A stretch of DNA of 64,000 nucleotides from Apricaphanius iberus (Eukaryota > Chordata > Actinopteri > Cyprinodontiformes > Aphaniidae): assembly GCA_028564705.1 (NCBI GenBank), contig JAPXFQ010000845.1, positions 248,001 to 312,000 of the forward strand, read 5' to 3'. Position numbers and translations under genes: made by a program. Shown in pieces: positions 46,171 to 58,693 of the stretch; the first letter of the stretch is position 1; each line of letters begins with the position of its first letter. Under the pieces are notes generated by a model, which saw nothing but the letters and a program-made list of their open reading frames with translations, did no database searches and was not told the DNA's origin.

Positions 46171-49100
46171 GCTTTGCATGGGAATGTTCAGGTCCAGAAT
46201 GTTAGCTCCGGTTTAGCCCCTAAAACCTGTTAGACAGTTTTTGTCGTTTCAAAGGAAAATGCAGCTATTTGGTTATTAATAGTTAAATGACTAAGATTAA
46301 TAATTTATGGAAAATGATTATTTTCGGGGCACCACCTGTTACATGTTCATTGCTGGATTTATGGAAAACATCACCCAATATTGTATATCCATAATTATTC
46401 AAATTGATAATAACGTATATTACAAGTGTAACAGGATTTTTTTAAGTCAAATTTGAATTTTACTTGAATACAGATACTTTTCCCACCCAACAAATAAAAA
46501 TACCAGCTGTTTTGCACACCCCTAATTCACTCCAATTACCATAAAAATGTTTATACACTCTGTCTCTGCTTTGTTATTATGATATTTTTTGTTTAACCAA
46601 ATCCAAATAAATGTAATGAAGTAGATTGGCGTTTCCACCAGAACAAAACTACAGGCCTTTCAAGTGAAATGGCGTCAGTCGTTTTCCAGCAGACAGGAGC
46701 TGACTGGAGGAGAAGCTCAAAGTGAGGCAGACAGAAAGCGCAGAATAAACCGCAGTTTGAGTCATGTTCATGAGGTTGTAAGGTCACTTTCATTATTCTG
46801 CTATTTCTGCCAACACACTGCATACAGCTGAGGATGGAATAAAAAATCCTACAAACAATAAAGAGCCTCATGCTAGTGTTGTAGAAGATCAGTCGTTATT
46901 AGGTCTTCATTGTCTGCAGTCAGATCTGCAGCATCATTAGTGCAGCTACACATGGTTAAAGAAGTTTGGATTACAAGAATGCTTTAAGAAAAAGGTGAAA
47001 CTCACACCCACTGTCAATAATAGGCCAGTACACATCAAGACCCACGAAAAATGATCTGATCTCTTTACCACATTTAAAAGGAGTTCACATATAGCCTCAC
47101 GTGTACCAAAACACAAATCAGATTCCACAATTTACATGGAGTTAAGCAGGAAAGTAGCAGAATGTTCATGGTTAATAGTTACCCAGTTTGGCCACCTCCA
47201 GACAAACCAATGTTTTGGTAGTTTGCTGTTCTGTAGAGTACAGGTAAGTGTTAACTAACTGCCGGACTGAAAAAAGACAAATAACCAAATTGCATCGATC
47301 ATTCTGCAGAGAGAAATATTATTGACATTTTGAAAACATTTAAGAGAAAAGCAAGCATCTCTGGTGTAGAAAACCCTTTTCTTCCCCCAAGGTCTGTGCA
47401 ATGCTCAGAGGAATGGAAAAACACCCTAGAGTTCTGGTTCAGACTCTAAAAGCTTTATTCTCCATGTTGAATGTAGTAGTTCATGACGAGACAACAAGAA
47501 GAAAACAGAAAGCATGTATTCATTGGAGGGGTTCAGAAGAAAGCCTCTTCTCTCAACAATCCGAAAGGCAGCAAGGCTTAGATTCACAGAGTTGCTCCTG
47601 AAAGTCCTTAAAATACTTTTTGAGCAGCGTAACAGTGCATTCCATAGAGAGGCAACATTCCCAACCCAGTTACCAAGCATGGGGGTGGAGGGTTGAGGAT
47701 CGGGGCTTTTTCTTTTTACATGGGGACCTCACAGTCGTTAAAGCAAACCATGAACTCCCAAGAATATTTGCAAACCTAAATAAAACGAAATACTGTTGGA
47801 AACAAGAGTGAGAGACGAATAAAATCCAATAGAAGATCGCTGCTGAGCCGCTGGATCGTGGAGTGAAATAGTAATATTGTAGAATATGAAATAGCTATTA
47901 AATAATTAAACAATGGATCACATGTATAAACAATAATGGAGGGAAATGCAGAAGAGACCCGAAAAGGCAGACATATTGGAGCTGCTTGCTCATTGTTTGT
48001 TCTGGTTTGTTGTCTTAATGACGGAGATTGGACCGAATCGTGATGAGTTGAATCAAAGATTTAAACATTTCAATTTGATAATTTCAACAAATTATTTGAC
48101 CCAATTATGTAATTTAATTCAGTTTAAAAGGTGTTCTTGTTTGCTGGAACAACCAGCAAGAGAAGCTGAACTTCAAAAGCCTCTATAAAGCTGTCCTGAG
48201 TTTGCTTTTTACTTAAAATATCAAGCAAAACTGAAAGATCCACAACATGTTTAAAAAAAAATTATGAGCAAACTGATCGGTGTTAAAAAATTCTATGTAA
48301 TTCTATGAAAATCTGAATTTACTGAGTTGTAACCAACCTGCTTTGACATCTGAGTAATATCAGATGTTCTGCTGTCCTCCAGTTTGGATGCCGCTGACCT
48401 CTCACCCTTTGCACTGGGAGCTAAACGGCTTCTTACACATCTTTCTGGTTTTGGTTTTCATTTTGAAGCTTCTGTAATCGCTTCAGCTGGGCAGCTCATT
48501 ACTTTCCACTCCTCTTCATGTTCCTCCTGTCCAATTAATGCTTTAATAAAAGTACAATATTCTTCTGAGCAATTTATGGAGCATCCCATTTTACATGAAT
48601 CTCCTGAGTGGAACGCACTAAACCCACATGTTGGACCATTTGCTCTTTTTGTCCTTTGGTCACCTTTTCACACCCGTTTGATCACCGGATGAATAATTTC
48701 TCACAAATAGCATGACCTGGCTGTTATTTTTGAACTATCCAATTAGTGATTCTGTTACAGAATACGCGGCTTTCATGTCATGACTGAAATGTGCTTTCTG
48801 TCAAATCCAACCTGTTATGCTAAACACATCTCTATGCATGTAATCGCTACTTTCTACATTAAAGCAAACAAATAACTTTTTACATTACTCATATGATATC
48901 ATGTGTTGAAATCGTAATATTCTGATGAAAAAGCTGCATGTGAAAGTTCTCACAGTTAAGAGTTGAACCGCCTGTTTATCATTGTGGATTTCTCCACTGA
49001 CGGTCTCTATACAAAGCTCTTAAGCAATACAGAAGATCCAACCATGTGGATTCCGTCGTTTATCCCCGAGGAAAGATCAGGGTGTTGCTCTGTGTCTTTG

Positions 49101-50022
49101 AAATGAGAAGAAGTTGGTTTTAAACCAAGTCGGCTGGTATAGTATGTAATCTGGAAGAGTGTGGCTGAAGTACGAGTGCTACGGATTTCCCCCATTTACG
49201 CTTTTATCCGTCTGGGTTTTTAAGGAAACTCAAATCATTTCATCAGCCAAATGAAGCCTCTCTTCAGGTGTTAGCAGTTATCTGCAGCCTCTTTGAAGTG
49301 CCACTAGCCTTCGGAAAACAGCGTAATCACAGAAAATCCGAGGATATATTCGGTCTATCAGCACCCAGTTCAGACCCAGCAACTTTGCTGTGAGGCAGCA
49401 CTGCAGGGGCAGTGGCATCTTAAATCTGTCAATTCTGCCTGACTGGAAACAGAAATTTAAAGGGAGAGAAAGAAACTCCTGTAGTCATTTCGAAGGTCCT
49501 TTTTTAGCCATCTCAGCTGTTCCACGGGCCATTTACCCTCCAGTTATATGTTGACAAGTGCAGTTCATTTCTGTGACACATACCCCTCTTGTGAACCGCG
49601 ACAGAAACTTCTAACTTTTCCAAAGTAAAAGTCTTAAGAACATATATCTCAAACTTTCATTCAGTCACAGCCAAAGCCTTAACTTTTGTTCAGAGCTACT
49701 GAGAGTTGTGACTTCTGAAGATGCATCTGAGACTGGTGACACAGTCAGACTCTCAAGCACAGAGTCAGTCATGAAAGGCCAAGAAACTAGAGGGGGAGAT
49801 AGGTTGAAACTGAAGCTGCAGCTTTAGATTTTTTTTAAAGCTGTGTGCATTTAAACTCCAGCTTGCTACATTCAAGCTAAGAATAAGAACATTACCTTTC
49901 TAAAAGACAAAGGTAACCATATGATATCTTTTATTCTGCTTAATATGCTCCCAGCGGACGGTACTCTGGCTTAGTTTGCTCCAAGTCTGCATAGCTCCGC
50001 CAAATACTAGAGACATTCAAAC
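46171..50022. other. Non-coding stretch, no gene recognised
   Basis: About 3.9 kb with scattered short frames, the longest 102 codons at 48384-48692 (+), none with a recognisable motif or splice context. No repeat family recognised. Confidence 0.4.
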
Positions 50023-51412
50023 CAGACCAGGGCCCTCATTTATCAAACTTTCGTAGAAATGTTGCTATATTCTATCCTATGAAGGAAATATAGGATGTGC
50101 GTAAGTACACGTCAAAGTTTGATTTATGAAATCAAACTTTGGTGGCCTATCGTATGCACGCTCCTCCGCAATCAGCTGTTGATAAATCCCACTTGTGCGT
50201 ACACAGGTCCTCGTGCGCGTTCACAGTCGTTTGCATACAGAAACGCCCTGAATTAACCATATTTGGTAACACCACATCATGCATTGAGTCCTCACATTAT
50301 TCCTTAAAACAATTTCCAAAAGAGGAAAAAAAGGAATTTTAATGACACAGAGATCAATGTGAAACATAGGTGGGGAAATAAAAAAAGTATTCATGATTTA
50401 CAGATCTAAAATAATTTCAGTTTATACAGGAGGGGGGGTCTGCGGCCGCACAGCGCAGATAGCGAGTTGACAGCGCCATGCATGATCAACCCAACATTAA
50501 ATGATGTATTTCTTGGAAAATTTCAAACATTTCCTTAAAGTTTCTCGCTAATCCGTGCATAACTTTAATGTTATTTTGTTATAACGCAGACAGGCGCCAA
50601 CATGAGCTCCTTGGTGGAGGCAATAAACTGCTGAGAGAAAAATTCTGTCAAAGTAAAACTGTTTCAGTGTTGCAGTTCAGCAATCAGCTGTTGATAAATC
50701 CCACCTGTGCATACTCAGGTGCTCGTGCCAGTTCACAGTTAAACGATAAAACGTCTCTCAGCACACAGCTGTACCAGATCTAATACAGAGGGTGCTCTGA
50801 TCATCGTATTTGACTCTTTTGTGGCCGTGCGTAATTGGAGACACGGCTTGTGCTGCCATCAGTACTCAAGGAAAAAATGACAATCTGCTTCACTGATAAA
50901 CAGGATCATTTAGTGTCATGGTGCAGCTTGCAAACCTTTGAATTAAAGGTGTGACAAAATCCCATTACGCTGAAGCGCTTGGTGTAATAAATAAACAGGG
51001 GGGCTCTGCAGCGCAGAGTGCAAATTGCGAGTGACAGGACTGCCATGTATGATCAACCAACATTAAATTATGTATTTCTTGTTAAATTTAAACATTTCTT
51101 AAATGTTTGTTGCTAATCCTTGCATAACTTTTACGTAATCTTGTTAAAACACAGACAGATGGCAACATGAGCTCCTTGGTGGAGGCCATAACTTCTGAGA
51201 GAAACATTCTGTCAAAGTAAAACTGTTTCAGTGTTGCAGTTCCTCCGTTCTAACAGTAGATGGTGTGCGTACGAACAATCAGAACTTCACTTATATTTAG
51301 GAACATTTCTACGCACAATTGATAAATACCACCATGCGTAGAATTGTTCCTATGCACGACATACGCACGGATCTGTGCGTATAAATGCTTGATTAATGCG
51401 GGCCCTGGTCTG
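50023..51412. mobile_element. 1.4-kb inverted-repeat element with internal duplication
   Basis: The left end is CAGACCAGGGCCCTCATTTA and the right end inverted CAGACCAGGGCCCGCATTAA, each followed by TCAA. The subterminal parts are rich in TGCGTA/TACGCA (for example TGTGCGTACACAGG and CTGTGCGTATAAATG). Inside are two related units: 50169-50680 and 50681-51241, both starting CAATCAGCTGTTGATAAATC, with a second shared block at 50426-50679 and 50995-51241 (ATGAGCTCCTTGGTGGAGGC). No transposase frame exists. No clear target duplication is visible, so hAT and Harbinger-type origins are both possible. Confidence 0.75.
50169..51241 (+). repeat. Internal direct duplication of about 0.5 kb
   Basis: Two tandem units offset by 512 bp at their starts and 569 bp at their second shared block, so the middle parts differ in length. 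Shared text includes TCTGTCAAAGTAAAACTGTT, TTCAGTGTTGCAGTTC and ATGATCAACC-x-AACATTAAAT. The units are diverged by many substitutions, so the duplication is not recent. Confidence 0.8.
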
Positions 51413-54400
51413 CACTGGTTCACTTCACTTGGGCAAACATTTCTGTTTAAAATATGCTTTTTAGAGATCTTTTTATTCAAATCTTCTGAGACTCTGTGAT
51501 GATTCTGGCTTACCAATAATAAAAACCCAAAATTAAATTAGAATCTAAATTATGGGACACCATTTGGAAAGTTAAACAGTCAAATTATAGAGAAAAAAAA
51601 TGGGGGTTGTTTTTTCTTCATCAAATCTTCAACACGCTATCCATTTATTTACAAATGTCACAGTTTACACCTACATATTCAATTAGCAAGCAAACCACGT
51701 AGTTCACAAATTGAATATTTAATTCGGAGCTAAATATTCAGATGAGCTAAATACTGTTTATAAACATACTGTAGTTAGGAAGCTAACCTGTAACGATTAA
51801 GCAGAGACAGAAAAATGATGAAGGGATTTTTTTTTCTTCTGCCTTTCACAAATGAAAAGTTATAAAAAGTGCTGAGCTTTATTACTACTTTCCTTCTTGT
51901 TGGATTTCTGCTCATCCCCATCTGGCACTAAGTGCAAAATGTTCTGAAAGTTTGGAAACGAGCCCAAATTGTACGCACAAGAGTCACTGTTCTCTTGGTG
52001 TGTTTCCTACCATTACCAAGAGAAGCGTTTAGCATTAAGCTGCCATTTGAAAGCTGCTGAACTGACAGGTGGTGTTAATGTGCGCTCATTGTTGTCAGCT
52101 TTATCCTGCCGAGATCGTGGCAATGAAATGTCACGCTGACGAGCTGTTGATGGCCTCAGCAAGGGAATGAGTCTAATTGGAATGACTTTCTCACAGCCTC
52201 TGTCCATATGTCCATGTTGAAGTCTCCCTGTTGAGTCACAATATGTAAAAGCAAATTACATCAACTATTACCGCCTGATGTCGTGCTGGCACACGGCTTA
52301 TTGACTCAAAGAAAGTTTCATCGAAGATAACTTTAACTGAATTGAGAGAAGAAAGAGAGGAGCTGTGGAAAGTATCGCCAAAGGTGGCACCCAGTGTTTA
52401 CTTCCAGGAGGTCTGAGGAAAAATGTTCATGGCCCATTTAGCCCCGAACACATCAGTTCCATCGTGCCATCTGTGTTCGTTCTCGTGGTAGAAGTGAAAT
52501 CCCAGGAAGCCCAGCGATGTGACAGAGGAGGGAGATGTCCCTGCGATGTTTGGAGAGTGCAGAGCTGAACATAATTAGATTCCAGTTCCAAGACATCCAC
52601 AGGGACTTCCTAAACACACAGTTCTAATGTCATCATGGCAGGGCTTCTGCTCAGGCCAGCTCTGCTGTCAACAAGCAGCACGGAGAGACCATCTAATCTT
52701 CTGTTTTTACAATAATGTGGACGGTAATTGGAAACCTTGAAATGGATGAAGCTGAATGCTTCAAAGAAGATAAAAGCAGCTGGTACGCTTTGGTAATTGT
52801 TATATTAACTTTTTGCTCTCTACTAACCGTGTGGCTGCTGAAGAATGTTCCAAAAACATCCAAACGCCTTAATCTTCCCTTCATTTTGCACATCAGAACC
52901 ATACTTTGGTGCATTTAATTGTCATTTTATGTGATAGACCAACACAAATGAATGAATAATTATGAAGTGGAACAATCCTACAAAAAATCGAATACAACAC
53001 ATGGCCTTCAGAAGTCGCAATATTAGTAAATGTAGACAAGCTGGGCGATCGCCAGAACATTTTGGCCAAAATGAAAAACTTGTTGAAAACCTAACACTTT
53101 GCCTGACCTTGCGCAACACACACCTACATAGGAAGCTGGAGGTGCCAGCAATATTAATAAGGGAATTATTATCTAGGGCAGAAAAATTTTTTGGCTACAT
53201 CTATTTAAATTTATTGACATGTTTCTCTAATCTACACATTGTCAATATTATACGTTGAGGCAAAAATACATTCATATGCCAGCAGTGATTGTCTTCCTAT
53301 CAAGCTGACCTCAACCAAATATGTGTTGTGGTGAAATAAACAGCTTCTGGTATAATTTTGTGAATGATGTAGCACTGTTCCAATTAAGCTTTCCATACAG
53401 TTCTTGACATGTATCTCCCAAATTTTTGTGCTAATTCAACCATTCATCTTTTAATATGTTAAGCTCTTTCTGCTTTACATGCCTATATTTTTGCATTTAT
53501 ACTTTTTATACTTTTTAAAAAAAAAAATCTGCTTTTTATAGACATTCGTAGCATACGGCAACATATGTAACATATTGAATATTCTATCAAATTTAGCTAA
53601 ATATGTGTGCTATTTGATAGTTAACTACTTCCACATACTTTTAGGTAGAAACCCAATTCAAATTTTAAAAAGGTCACAAGTATTTAGACTATCTTAAAAT
53701 GATCAAGTTTATCTGCTAGTTTTTCTATAATCACTATTTATATGTGCACAATATTATGTAATAACATGCAACCTCTATCATTTAAGCTGACATTAGCATT
53801 TCAACTAATAACAGTATTTAAGATGAAATTACATTGTACGCTAATATTGATGTCACAGTTAAATTTAACATACTGAAAGGATTGAGTTATTGTTAATCAA
53901 TATGTTTGCCAACATGCTATCACTAGCTTTTTAGCTAACATTTACACGTTAGCTAATTTTCACTGTTTTGCTTTGTATGAACATTTGCATAATTTAGATA
54001 TTTTTCTTTTTTCTTGCTAATTCTGCTTATTACATTTCAGCAATGTTCTGCTTTAATACTTGACCTAAGCAGCATTGAGGAACCATTTTTTAAAATAGTC
54101 CACAGATATTCAGAAGGTGTTTTTTGGAGTTTGAGATTTCTTATTTAGTTACTTTTAGCATGTTCCCTTCAACTGCTTCTAATCTGGTCAATTCGACCAG
54201 ATTATTTGACATGAAACAAAAAATTACCAGCTATTTCTTTAGTTTTGAGCCAATCAAATGCTAAACTTAAGAGACAGTTTAAACAGACGTTTGGTCTTGT
54301 TTTTCATTTAGGTTTAGGTGGGGGAAAACTCTGCTGAGTAAAGCACAGAAACATCCGAAATATTGGGACATGAGGCGAGTTTGTATTTAGTACCTTGTGA

Positions 54401-57240
54401 GGAGAAAATTGAAATAAGTTGAGAACAGATCTGATTGCACATCAGACTTCTGTTGGTGTGCACAGACTCTGAAACCAAGTTTGAAGATACTGCATGAAAA
54501 GAGAGATGATGAAAATAAGTTTGAATTGCAGCAATCAGCTCTGAAGGATTTTGTTTAGGGTGTCTCACTTTTCATTATAATGTGAAGCAAAGATTCAGTC
54601 GGAGTCCCGAGAAGGAGGAAAAGGAGGACAAGATGCCTGTTGAGGATGCAGGCAACACTGGAATGAAAAAAAGAGTCGCTGAGATGCTGCAATAAATGTG
54701 GATGGAGTAAGATAGACAATGCAGGAAGAAAAGAAGTTTTGTAGTTTTTATTCTACTGCAAGAAAAGTCATACAAAGAGTTTGTATGTTTAATCTTCTGC
54801 TTTATGTGAAAGGAACACAGAAAGATGCATGCTAGTTTAACTAGTAACTCTGAACTGGTGTAGCTGCAAAGTAGTGCACTTTGAATTGGGGAAACAATGT
54901 TTTTCAGAATTATTTTAAATACAAATCTGCAAGGTTTGGTATGGATCCAGATTCAGCCCAGATTCATTAGGACCACACCACAGCAGCAAATCTTTAGGGG
55001 TGTCTTTTTCCAGCAGCTTTGCACATTTAGAGACGAAAGCTGTGTACATTCTTATGTGGAAAGTAGTTTAAACTCAGACAGACTAGATGGAGAACATCTT
55101 AGAACATTCATTTTCAAGTCAGAGTTTGTATTCATGCTGTGCCTGGACCATTCTGCTATATGAATGCGGCCTGATCTAAGGCCCTGTTAACATGATGTTC
55201 TGTATCCAGAAAAGAAAAGAACATTTAAACAGTATTAGAATAAAAACTCTCTGCATTCCAGGCCTCTAGGATGCAGTCAGTTTTAATTCTCCCTGGTCTG
55301 AGTCGTGTCCATAGGCGTGTTTTTGTCACGCTTCACTCGTACAGTGGGCCGTGTTATGTTTCATGTTTTAGACAGAAACAATTTGCAGAGTGTTTCAGCT
55401 CTTTTCTTTCTTTCGTCTGGCCAAAAAGGTAGTTCAAAGTAGATCAAATAAAAGTACCAATAAAATAACAATAAAACACAAACACAATATCAGAAGCACA
55501 GAACACTAAAACATAGGACAGTAATGATATTCTACTGTAGCTATTATTAATCACTTACTCAAAGGAAGCTCATAACAGATGGGTTATTAGCATTAATTTA
55601 AAGGTACACAGTATTTCAGCAGCTTTGCGGTCATCAGGAAGTTTGTTTCAGGCCTCCAACGTCATACTTTGATGTGCCTCTGGACAAAGCATGTGACCTC
55701 AAGCAGCCCACCAATCTGCATAAAGTATAGGTCGATGATTGAGTCTGTTTGTGAGTGCGGCTGGATGAATGTAACCGTAGCATAAAGCACTTTAATTGGA
55801 CAGCATATCTAGAGTAACACCAGATAACTTTAAATTGTTTACTGTTTTATTGCGTGAAAGGGGCAATGGAAGCTGTACTTCTCAGATTTTTGCAGCGTAA
55901 ACTTTTAGCGTGTCGCATTCCATAACTTCTGAGTTTCTGGCAGCTGAGTACAATAAATCACTTTAGGAAGCTGTGGCAGATTGTTTCAGCATGTTTGCAC
56001 TGCGTTACAAGTATTAACCTGCAGTTGTTGCTCTGTGTTACACCTCAACGCATGACTGCTCTTCTAACTCGTCTCTGTATGGAGAACAAAAGTCATTGCA
56101 CACGTTAGATTTTCCTTAGTGCAACCTCAGGGCAGGATGTTGATATCAATTTCATCACACTGGATTTAAAGCACTTGAATTCAGTGACATAGTGGGGCAG
56201 CATGGGGTCTGATGAGATGAGGCGCACAAGCTTTTTCACGTTTTTTTTTTTTTTGTCTCTGTAATGTATTCTTCACTTCTCTGCTGACATTCAGCCCTGA
56301 AGCAAAGTTTAGTCATTTCATTAAAATGGAACACAAATGGATTGTAGTGTAGTTTTTGCTTCATTAGCCCCAAACTCTGCTGCTACTGCTGCTGCAGAGC
56401 TACTCTGCCGCTAAAGATCGTACACTCCCTCAAGAAAATGAGCTGCTGTTGGATATTACTGAATGAGTAAATATATGAATCAAGCATGTCGAAATACACG
56501 ATGGAGATTAATTACTTGCTTATTTTACTGTTCTTCTCACCTGTTCTGGGATAATTGACTTTCAGTAATCTTTAAAATATTTTTTACAAATGTTAATGAA
56601 TTAAGGTTCACATACTCTACCTCAGAACTGCTTCAATTAGTTAGTTTTGGACATTTTGCTCTGTGGAGTAATTTTGAAGCAAATACAAACATGATATTTA
56701 TACAGTTTTAGTTTTGTTTCAAAATATATCTTGATTGCAGTCTCTGTTGCTGGCCTACTTTGGTTCAGAAATGGAAATACCCGTTCTACTACTTCTTCAA
56801 TAAAAAATAAAAAAAACTGTTAAAGGGCAATTTTTTTACCCCTTACTACCGGGAAAATGATAAGAGATATCAGTCTATCATAATGGTATGTTTTAGAGAA
56901 AAAAAATCAGGGATTTCATGTCTACTTTCCTATACAGTGAACTGTATGCAGCATGTTAGCAACCATATGAAAGCTTTGACGGGTTAATCCTCGAATGATT
57001 TACTTTTTATCTAACAGAATTTCATATGTTTTAAAGATCTATGGACAAATTCATGTTCCCTTCACTTCCAGCTTTTAGGGTTACAATGAGCATGGTGATT
57101 TAGGATTTGCTGACAGAGTGGCTAATTTCATCCATCCCCTATAGAACTGCTTCAGTACAGTCTCACTTCGACAGAACAACATAAAAGACAAACACACATC
57201 AGAACTATAGGGTATTAAGCATAGTGTTTCATGGAGTATG
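51413..57240. other. Non-coding stretch, one Tc1 end scrap
   Basis: No gene recognised in 5.8 kb. A Tc1-like end scrap sits at 52921-52985 (listed separately). The interval 52020-52340 has a balanced composition and no repeat signature, including TTGAGTCACAATATGTAAAAG and GCTTATTGACTCAAAG; it could be conserved non-coding DNA. A poly-T run lies near 56240-56254. Confidence 0.35.
52921..52985. mobile_element. Tc1-like terminal-repeat scrap
   Basis: ATTTTATGTGATAGACCAAC, then ACACAAATG and AATAATTATGAAGTGGAAC are the inner terminal-repeat text of the fish Tc1-like family whose tips read CAGTGCCTTGC. No tip or transposase is attached. Confidence 0.6.
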
Positions 57241-57690
57241 CAGTGCCTTGCTAAAGTTTTTATATCTCTCAAAACAGCTCATATTTTGTCTTCTTACATT
57301 GATAATCTTTAACATATTTTATCTGGATTTGGTGATACGACACAGATTCTAAACTTGGTTAGGGTCTGGACTTTGATTAGGCCTTTTTGACACATAAATA
57401 TTGTTCTAAACCATCAAGTTGTATCTCTGAATGTATATTTAGGGTGGTTGACCTTTTGGATGGGGAACCTTCACCCAATTTTAAATGTTCTGCATCCTCT
57501 GGCAGGTTTTATCGTGAAATGCCCTTGGTTTACCAAAATCAACTCCTACTAGCGTCCATGTGACTGATGAAGAAAATCTTTCCCATTGATGATGGTGCCT
57601 CACCTTAGGGACGGCTGTTCAGGGTGACGTGCAGTGTTATTTTTCCACCCATAGTGTTTTACATGTAGATCAAAACACATTTTAAGAAAT
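57241..57690 (-). mobile_element. Tc1-like relic (CAGTGCCTTGC family)
   Basis: Begins with the tip CAGTGCCTTGCTAAAGTTTT. It runs through a shortened terminal repeat, GTCTGGACTTTGATTAGGCC, TTCTAAACCATCAAGTTG, TTCTGCATCCTCTGGCAGG, TTGATGATGGTGCCTCACC and GGCTGTTCAGGGTGACGTGC, ending near ACACATTTTAAG. This is the order of the family's transposase gene read from its complementary strand, with the first and last parts missing. The tip is preceded by ATG rather than TA, so the flank is also altered. All frames are broken. Confidence 0.72.
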
Positions 57691-58485
57691 GATGTATGAT
57701 AGGTCCGGGTTTAATTTTTATGCTTGTTCTGGAATACAAAAGGATGCTCTTTATGGAAATGAAACCTGCTTACTGAAGAGCATTTAAGCTGTTGTGTGTA
57801 TTCCTGAAAATAGGAGTATAACCCATGTGTAAAAATGAAACAGAGTTAAGCATAGACCAAAGATTCAAAGTGTCATTAGACATAATGCCCAGGCACAGTG
57901 CAGAGACAGTGCATACTCTTGTGTGGTCTGCAGAGCATGAAAACTTTACAACCAGCATGATAAAAACTGTTTACTGGAGCATATAGAGGCTGGAGTAATG
58001 CAGGAAAAGTAGGAATGTAGAAAGCTGTGGAAAAATGGAAGGAGACATCTGGTCCTGCAGCAAAATGAGCTTAATAACATAAAAGCAGCAAATGTGCTCA
58101 AGAAAACTTGGGTGTGGTGAAGCATTATGGTTAATGAACAGAGAGATCCTCCACAGTAAGCCTACTGACAGAGGAGATAAGGGAGAGATGGCTGCAGATA
58201 GTAAGAGGAACCATTCTAAAAAGTCCAGAAGAGTTCAGGAAAATGTTAATACGTTCATACTTTTTCACTGTAAGATTAATCTCTAAATACCTTTAGAAGG
58301 CATGTTCCTGTAAGTTGATACATGTAAATATCTACCAAATGTGGGTAGATAGATGGTTTGATTTGCTAAGAAGTGGAAGATATTACTACCAGCACTTGAT
58401 GGTGTTGAATGGGTAGCCATACCCTGCAAAAACCAGATAGGGGCCAACCCCAAAAATGTTACAATGAGTGGAGCATGAAGGCACC
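57691..58485. other. Non-coding stretch, no gene recognised
   Basis: AT-rich; short frames of 60-78 codons on both strands without motifs. Confidence 0.4.
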
Positions 58486-58493
58486 TTTTAGAC

Positions 58494-58685
58494 AGGTGGT
58501 CTTCAAGGACCATAATCATGATTGGTGTAACACACCTGTATCAAATGATTGCTCATTATTAGGCTCCTACAGAATGTGTTTTAATGGCGAGGATAATCCT
58601 GTCGTTTGGATCAGTCATGTTGGAGCAGGACACCTCTAAAACCCACAGGGCACTGGCCCTTGAGGAGTGGAGGTGGAGGCCCCTA
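58494..58685. mobile_element. 192-bp non-autonomous hAT mini-element
   Basis: Flanked by an exact 8-bp duplication TTTTAGAC (58486-58493 and 58686-58693). Left end AGGTGGTCTTCAAGGACC, right end inverted TAGGGGCCTCCACCTCCACT. Inside, GTAACACACCTGTATCAAAT and ATGTTGGAGCAGGACACC, then TCTAAAACCCACAGGGCACT match a very abundant fish hAT mini-element. It has no coding capacity. A partial copy lies at 45505-45590. Confidence 0.88.
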
Positions 58686-58693
58686 TTTTAGAC

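Noticed and set aside
48384..48692. 102-codon plus-strand frame
   Set aside because: No motif or context; a frame of this length is expected by chance in this much sequence.
55590..55830. Another copy of the teleost repeat seen at 40063-40605
   Set aside because: CAGCAGCTTTGCGGTCATCA and AGGAAGTTTGTTTCAGGC are suggestive, but the order and the rest do not match well enough.
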